From positions 1 through 64,000 of the forward strand of contig NZ_JAJTHI010000032.1 of NCBI RefSeq assembly GCF_021298855.1: a DNA stretch of 64,000 bases, in the 5' to 3' direction. Below, one piece after another: positions 61,650-64,000 of this stretch. Numbering within the stretch: position 1 is the stretch's first letter; the number at the start of each line of letters is the position of its first letter. The position numbers and the translations under genes are program-made. Under the pieces are notes generated by a model that saw only the letters and a program-made list of their open reading frames with translations, was not told the DNA's origin and searched no databases. The stretch comes from Gemmatimonas sp. (lineage in GTDB: Bacteria > Gemmatimonadota > Gemmatimonadetes > Gemmatimonadales > Gemmatimonadaceae).

Positions 61650-63047
61650 TCAGACCGCGTCGCTGAGGCTCGAGAAGGTGAAATCGCGCACCTTGATGGC
61701 CGGCATGAACACCGCACCGCCGGCGCCGAGGTTTTCGCTGGCGTTGATCCGGACCGAGGGCCCCATCGCTTCCAGGTTGTTCAGGAAGAAGATGGGGCTT
61801 TCGTTGTAACGGAAGTTCTTGATCGGGCGCGTCACCTTGCCGTTCTCGATCAGGAAGGTGCCGTCGCGCGTGAGGCCGGTGTACAGGATCGTGCGCGCAT
61901 CCACCGGCCGGATGTACCAGAAGCGCGTGACCAGCACACCGCGTTCGGTGCTCTTGACCATGTCGGCCACACTCGAGGTGCCGCCCATCATGCGCAACGA
62001 TCGGCCGGCACCGCGAAACCCGCCGCCGCCGGCTCGTGTGGGCTGCACCCCCTGCTTCTGCGCCCAGTAGCGGTCGTAGTTGAGGTTCTTCACCACGCCG
62101 TTCTCGATCCACACGACCTTCTGCAGCGGCATGCCGTCGTCGTCGAAGCCACCGCCGGTGCTCGGGTTGTCGTCGGGATCGGAGAGCAGCGTGACGCGTT
62201 CATCCACCACCTTGAGCCCGATCTTGTTGCCGCCGCCGGGCTTGGTGAAGAATGACCGCCCTTCGTCGGCCGCACGTGCCTGCATGGCCCCGGCGATGAG
62301 CTGCACGAGATTGCCGGTGGCCGTGGGCTCGAGGATCGTGGTATAGCGACCGGGCTCGATCGCCACCGGACTGCGCGAGTCACGTGCCTTCTGCACGGCC
62401 GTGGCGGCGAGGGTGGCGGGATCGAGCTCGTCGAAGCTGTTGCCATCGCTGCATGCCCATCCCGAGCCGGTCCCGTCTGGTGAGCGCACCGTGCTGGTCA
62501 TGGTGACGCTGCTGCTCGAGTCGTAGGCGAACAGCCCCTTGCTGTTGGCCAGCGCGCTCGCGCCCGCACGGCACTCGATGAAGCCGGTGGCGATGAGTTC
62601 GTTCGTGCGGGCAAGCTCCGTCACGATCTTGGCCGCTGCCGCGCGCTCGGCCGGTGTGGGGAGCGACAGCACGCGCTCCTTGAGCGCCGGAAAGCTCTGC
62701 GCGCCCAGCTCCGGCATGCGCTCCGGATTGGGCGGGACGAGCTTGGCGATCTCGTACGCCTGTTTCGCGGCGGCGGCGAGCGACGCCTCGTCGAGGCGAT
62801 TGGTGTTCACGCTGGCCGCACGATTGCCGTCGTAGGCCGTGATGGTGACCTGCGTGTCGCTGTTCTCGCCCGAGGTGGTGACCTGATTGAGCGCGAAGCG
62901 CGTGTCGGCGCGTGCGCTGCTGTTGATGCTCACACGCGTTTCGGGCGCCGGCGAGTTCCTGAGCGCACGCTGCGCGATTTCCTGCGCCTCGGCACGCGAC
63001 AGGATCGTGGCTGGGGCGAAGAGTGAACGGGGGGCGAATTCGCTCAT
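61650..63047 (-). CDS. pmbA: TldE/PmbA-family protease subunit
   Basis: 465-aa non-catalytic partner of the TldD/TldE heterodimeric metalloprotease, which unfolds and degrades peptides (in E. coli, microcin B17 maturation and CcdA turnover). Features: VQLIAGAMQARAADEGRSF, a GIGLKVVDE-like stretch KIGLKVVDERVTLLSDPDD, GFDDDGMPLQKV, and GLTRDGTFLIENGKVT. It lacks the HExxxH zinc motif present in the partner. ATG overlaps the tldD stop (ATGA), so the subunits are made in equal amounts. Confidence 0.93.
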   Translation of the reverse strand: MSEFAPRSLFAPATILSRAEAQEIAQRALRNSPAPETRVSINSSARADTRFALNQVTTSGENSDTQVTITAYDGNRAASVNTNRLDEASLAAAAKQAYEIAKLVPPNPERMPELGAQSFPALKERVLSLPTPAERAAAAKIVTELARTNELIATGFIECRAGASALANSKGLFAYDSSSSVTMTSTVRSPDGTGSGWACSDGNSFDELDPATLAATAVQKARDSRSPVAIEPGRYTTILEPTATGNLVQLIAGAMQARAADEGRSFFTKPGGGNKIGLKVVDERVTLLSDPDDNPSTGGGFDDDGMPLQKVVWIENGVVKNLNYDRYWAQKQGVQPTRAGGGGFRGAGRSLRMMGGTSSVADMVKSTERGVLVTRFWYIRPVDARTILYTGLTRDGTFLIENGKVTRPIKNFRYNESPIFFLNNLEAMGPSVRINASENLGAGGAVFMPAIKVRDFTFSSLSDAV

Positions 63048-64000
63048 GCCGTCCTCCCGGTGTTGATGATGTTGACCTGCTGGAAGAGCGACGGCACGCA
63101 GCCGTGGCTGACGGAGTTGGACTGGCCGGGCTGCCCCTTGGCGTCGCCGAACGCCCCGCCGAGGTGGTAGCTGCGCGGACCACCGATGGCCTTGAGCGAC
63201 TTCCAGAACTCCGGCGTGCGGAACTGGTATGCCACGTCCTTGAGCTGCCCCACGATCTTGCCGCCCTTCACCTCGTAGAACACCTGGCCGGCGAACTGGC
63301 CGTTGTAGCGCTGCTGGTCGATGGAGAAGGAGCCGTCGCCCACGATGGCGATCCCCTTGTCCATCTTCGCGATCATGCTCTCCCAGGTGTCGTCGTTGTT
63401 GCCGGGCACCATGCTCACGTTGGGCATGCGCTGGAACTGCACGTCGGCCCAGCTCTGGGCGTAGGAGCAGCCGTAGCTGCGCACGGGCTTGCCGATACTC
63501 CGGTAGTAGTCGGCCATCATGGTGGCCTGCTCGCGCGTGGTCTGATAGTCCACGAACACGCCGTTCTTGATGATGTCGAACTTGACCGGCTTCACCGCCT
63601 CGTCGTCCCAGCCGATGGCGCCGAGGGACCCCTTCTGTTCGCGGTCCCCGACGATGTTGAGCAGGTCGGTGCCGATCCGCAGCTTGCCCAGCACATCCTT
63701 GGGTGGGGCGATGAAGCTGGTGCCGGCGTAGTTGGCCTCGAAACCGAGCGCGCGATCGAGCTCGGTCGGGTGCGCGATGACTTCGTGCACCGTGAGCCAG
63801 AGATTGCTCGGATGCAGCAGCAGGTCGTAGCGCCCCGGTTCCACGGGCTTGGCACTCAGTTTCTGCACGGCGAGCTCGGCCCAGCGCGGCGCATGCTCGG
63901 CGAGCTTGCTGTTCACCACGTGCTCGTAGCCGAGACCCATCGGCGCGATCTCGTTGCCCTGTACCGACTGGAAGTCACGGAAGTCGGGGCTCACGGCCGT
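63044..64000 (-). CDS. tldD: TldD-family zinc metalloprotease (5' end outside window)
   Basis: C-terminal 318 residues of the catalytic subunit. Zinc motif HEVIAHPTE (HExxxH) followed by LDRALGFEANYAGTSF; then RIGTDLLNIVGDRE, GWDDEAVKP, DYQTTREQA and the closing GGAFGDAKGQPGQ. The frame stays open to base 64000. TldD proteins are usually 470-540 aa, so about a third, the N-terminus, lies beyond the edge; the track start at 63994 is just the first GTG inside the window. Operon with pmbA. Confidence 0.95.
   Translation of the reverse strand, partial: TAVSPDFRDFQSVQGNEIAPMGLGYEHVVNSKLAEHAPRWAELAVQKLSAKPVEPGRYDLLLHPSNLWLTVHEVIAHPTELDRALGFEANYAGTSFIAPPKDVLGKLRIGTDLLNIVGDREQKGSLGAIGWDDEAVKPVKFDIIKNGVFVDYQTTREQATMMADYYRSIGKPVRSYGCSYAQSWADVQFQRMPNVSMVPGNNDDTWESMIAKMDKGIAIVGDGSFSIDQQRYNGQFAGQVFYEVKGGKIVGQLKDVAYQFRTPEFWKSLKAIGGPRSYHLGGAFGDAKGQPGQSNSVSHGCVPSLFQQVNIINTGRTA

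Noticed and set aside
1-64000. tRNA genes, rRNA, CRISPR arrays, insertion sequences, integrase or attachment sites
   Set aside because: No T-loop-like GGTTCGAATCC clusters, evenly spaced repeats, transposase motifs or integrase motifs were seen by eye; covariance-model and repeat searches were not possible.

Overview
The window is GC-rich, gene-dense bacterial chromosome. The mix of genes suggests a Gram-negative, aerobic heterotroph of the Gemmatimonadota (Gemmatimonas-like); this is an inference, because no rRNA is present. It rests on a SusC/SusD pair together with FG-GAP/ASPIC lipoproteins in a very GC-rich genome, a NAD de novo operon, cytochrome bd oxidase, GTG starts, and operons stitched together by 4-bp ATGA/GTGA stop-start overlaps. 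I found no rRNA, tRNA, CRISPR array, transposase or phage module. Almost all of the very long ORFs in the supplied track are antisense or frame shadows caused by high GC.

Layout. 1-1695: transcription terminator Rho, entering from the left edge, followed by a perfect 46-bp palindrome. 1789-5215 (minus): a three-gene overlapping operon (GT39-type membrane glycosyltransferase, fluoride channel CrcB, M20 peptidase). 5443-9122 (plus): a lipoprotein with six Ig-like repeats, then a long VLCAD/ACAD9-type acyl-CoA dehydrogenase. 9136-12340 (minus): cytochrome bd oxidase cydA-cydB and a LuxR-type response regulator. 12420-13742 (minus): fumarylacetoacetase. 13883-18373 (minus): NAD de novo operon nadB-nadA-nadC plus an unknown gene. 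18467-19975 (plus): secreted repeat protein. 20092-24696 (plus): a complete BMP-type nucleoside ABC importer (binding protein, double ATPase, two permeases), then an MFS exporter to 25956. 26031-30392 (minus): MacAB-like ABC efflux operon. 30516-32970 (plus): secreted S9 peptidase and a Nudix hydrolase. 33077-34408 (minus): VWA-domain protein.

34707-37852: sugar module 1, a GPH-type MFS transporter transcribed away from a six-hairpin (neutral invertase-like) glycosidase and a uridine-kinase-like P-loop kinase; the two divergent start codons are only 9 bases apart. 37876-52721 (minus): the most unusual block. It is one long co-oriented run of SusC, SusD, a terminator-like hairpin, then five tightly coupled genes: FG-GAP/ASPIC lipoprotein, vanadium haloperoxidase/PAP2-type lipoprotein, second FG-GAP/ASPIC lipoprotein, SSS sodium symporter and a 71-aa two-helix membrane protein. 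It could move a ligand from the outer membrane to the inner membrane with periplasmic processing between. 53263-60381 (plus, divergent from SusC): sugar module 2, an alpha-glucan set with a secreted six-hairpin glycosidase, 4-alpha-glucanotransferase MalQ, a second GPH-type MFS transporter and a secreted GH13 cyclomaltodextrinase-like enzyme. Read together, 37.9-60.4 kb looks like a divergent polysaccharide-utilisation-type locus with an uncharacterised redox/phosphatase arm.

60406-64000: a small superinfection-immunity-family membrane protein (minus), a Tat-exported DsrE-like protein (plus), and the TldD/TldE (PmbA) protease pair (minus), with tldD cut by the right edge. The strongest leads for something undescribed are the SusCD-ASPIC-haloperoxidase-ASPIC-SSS operon, its small SSS partner, the unknown gene closing the nad operon, and the two odd gene starts near 36.08 kb and 53.24 kb.
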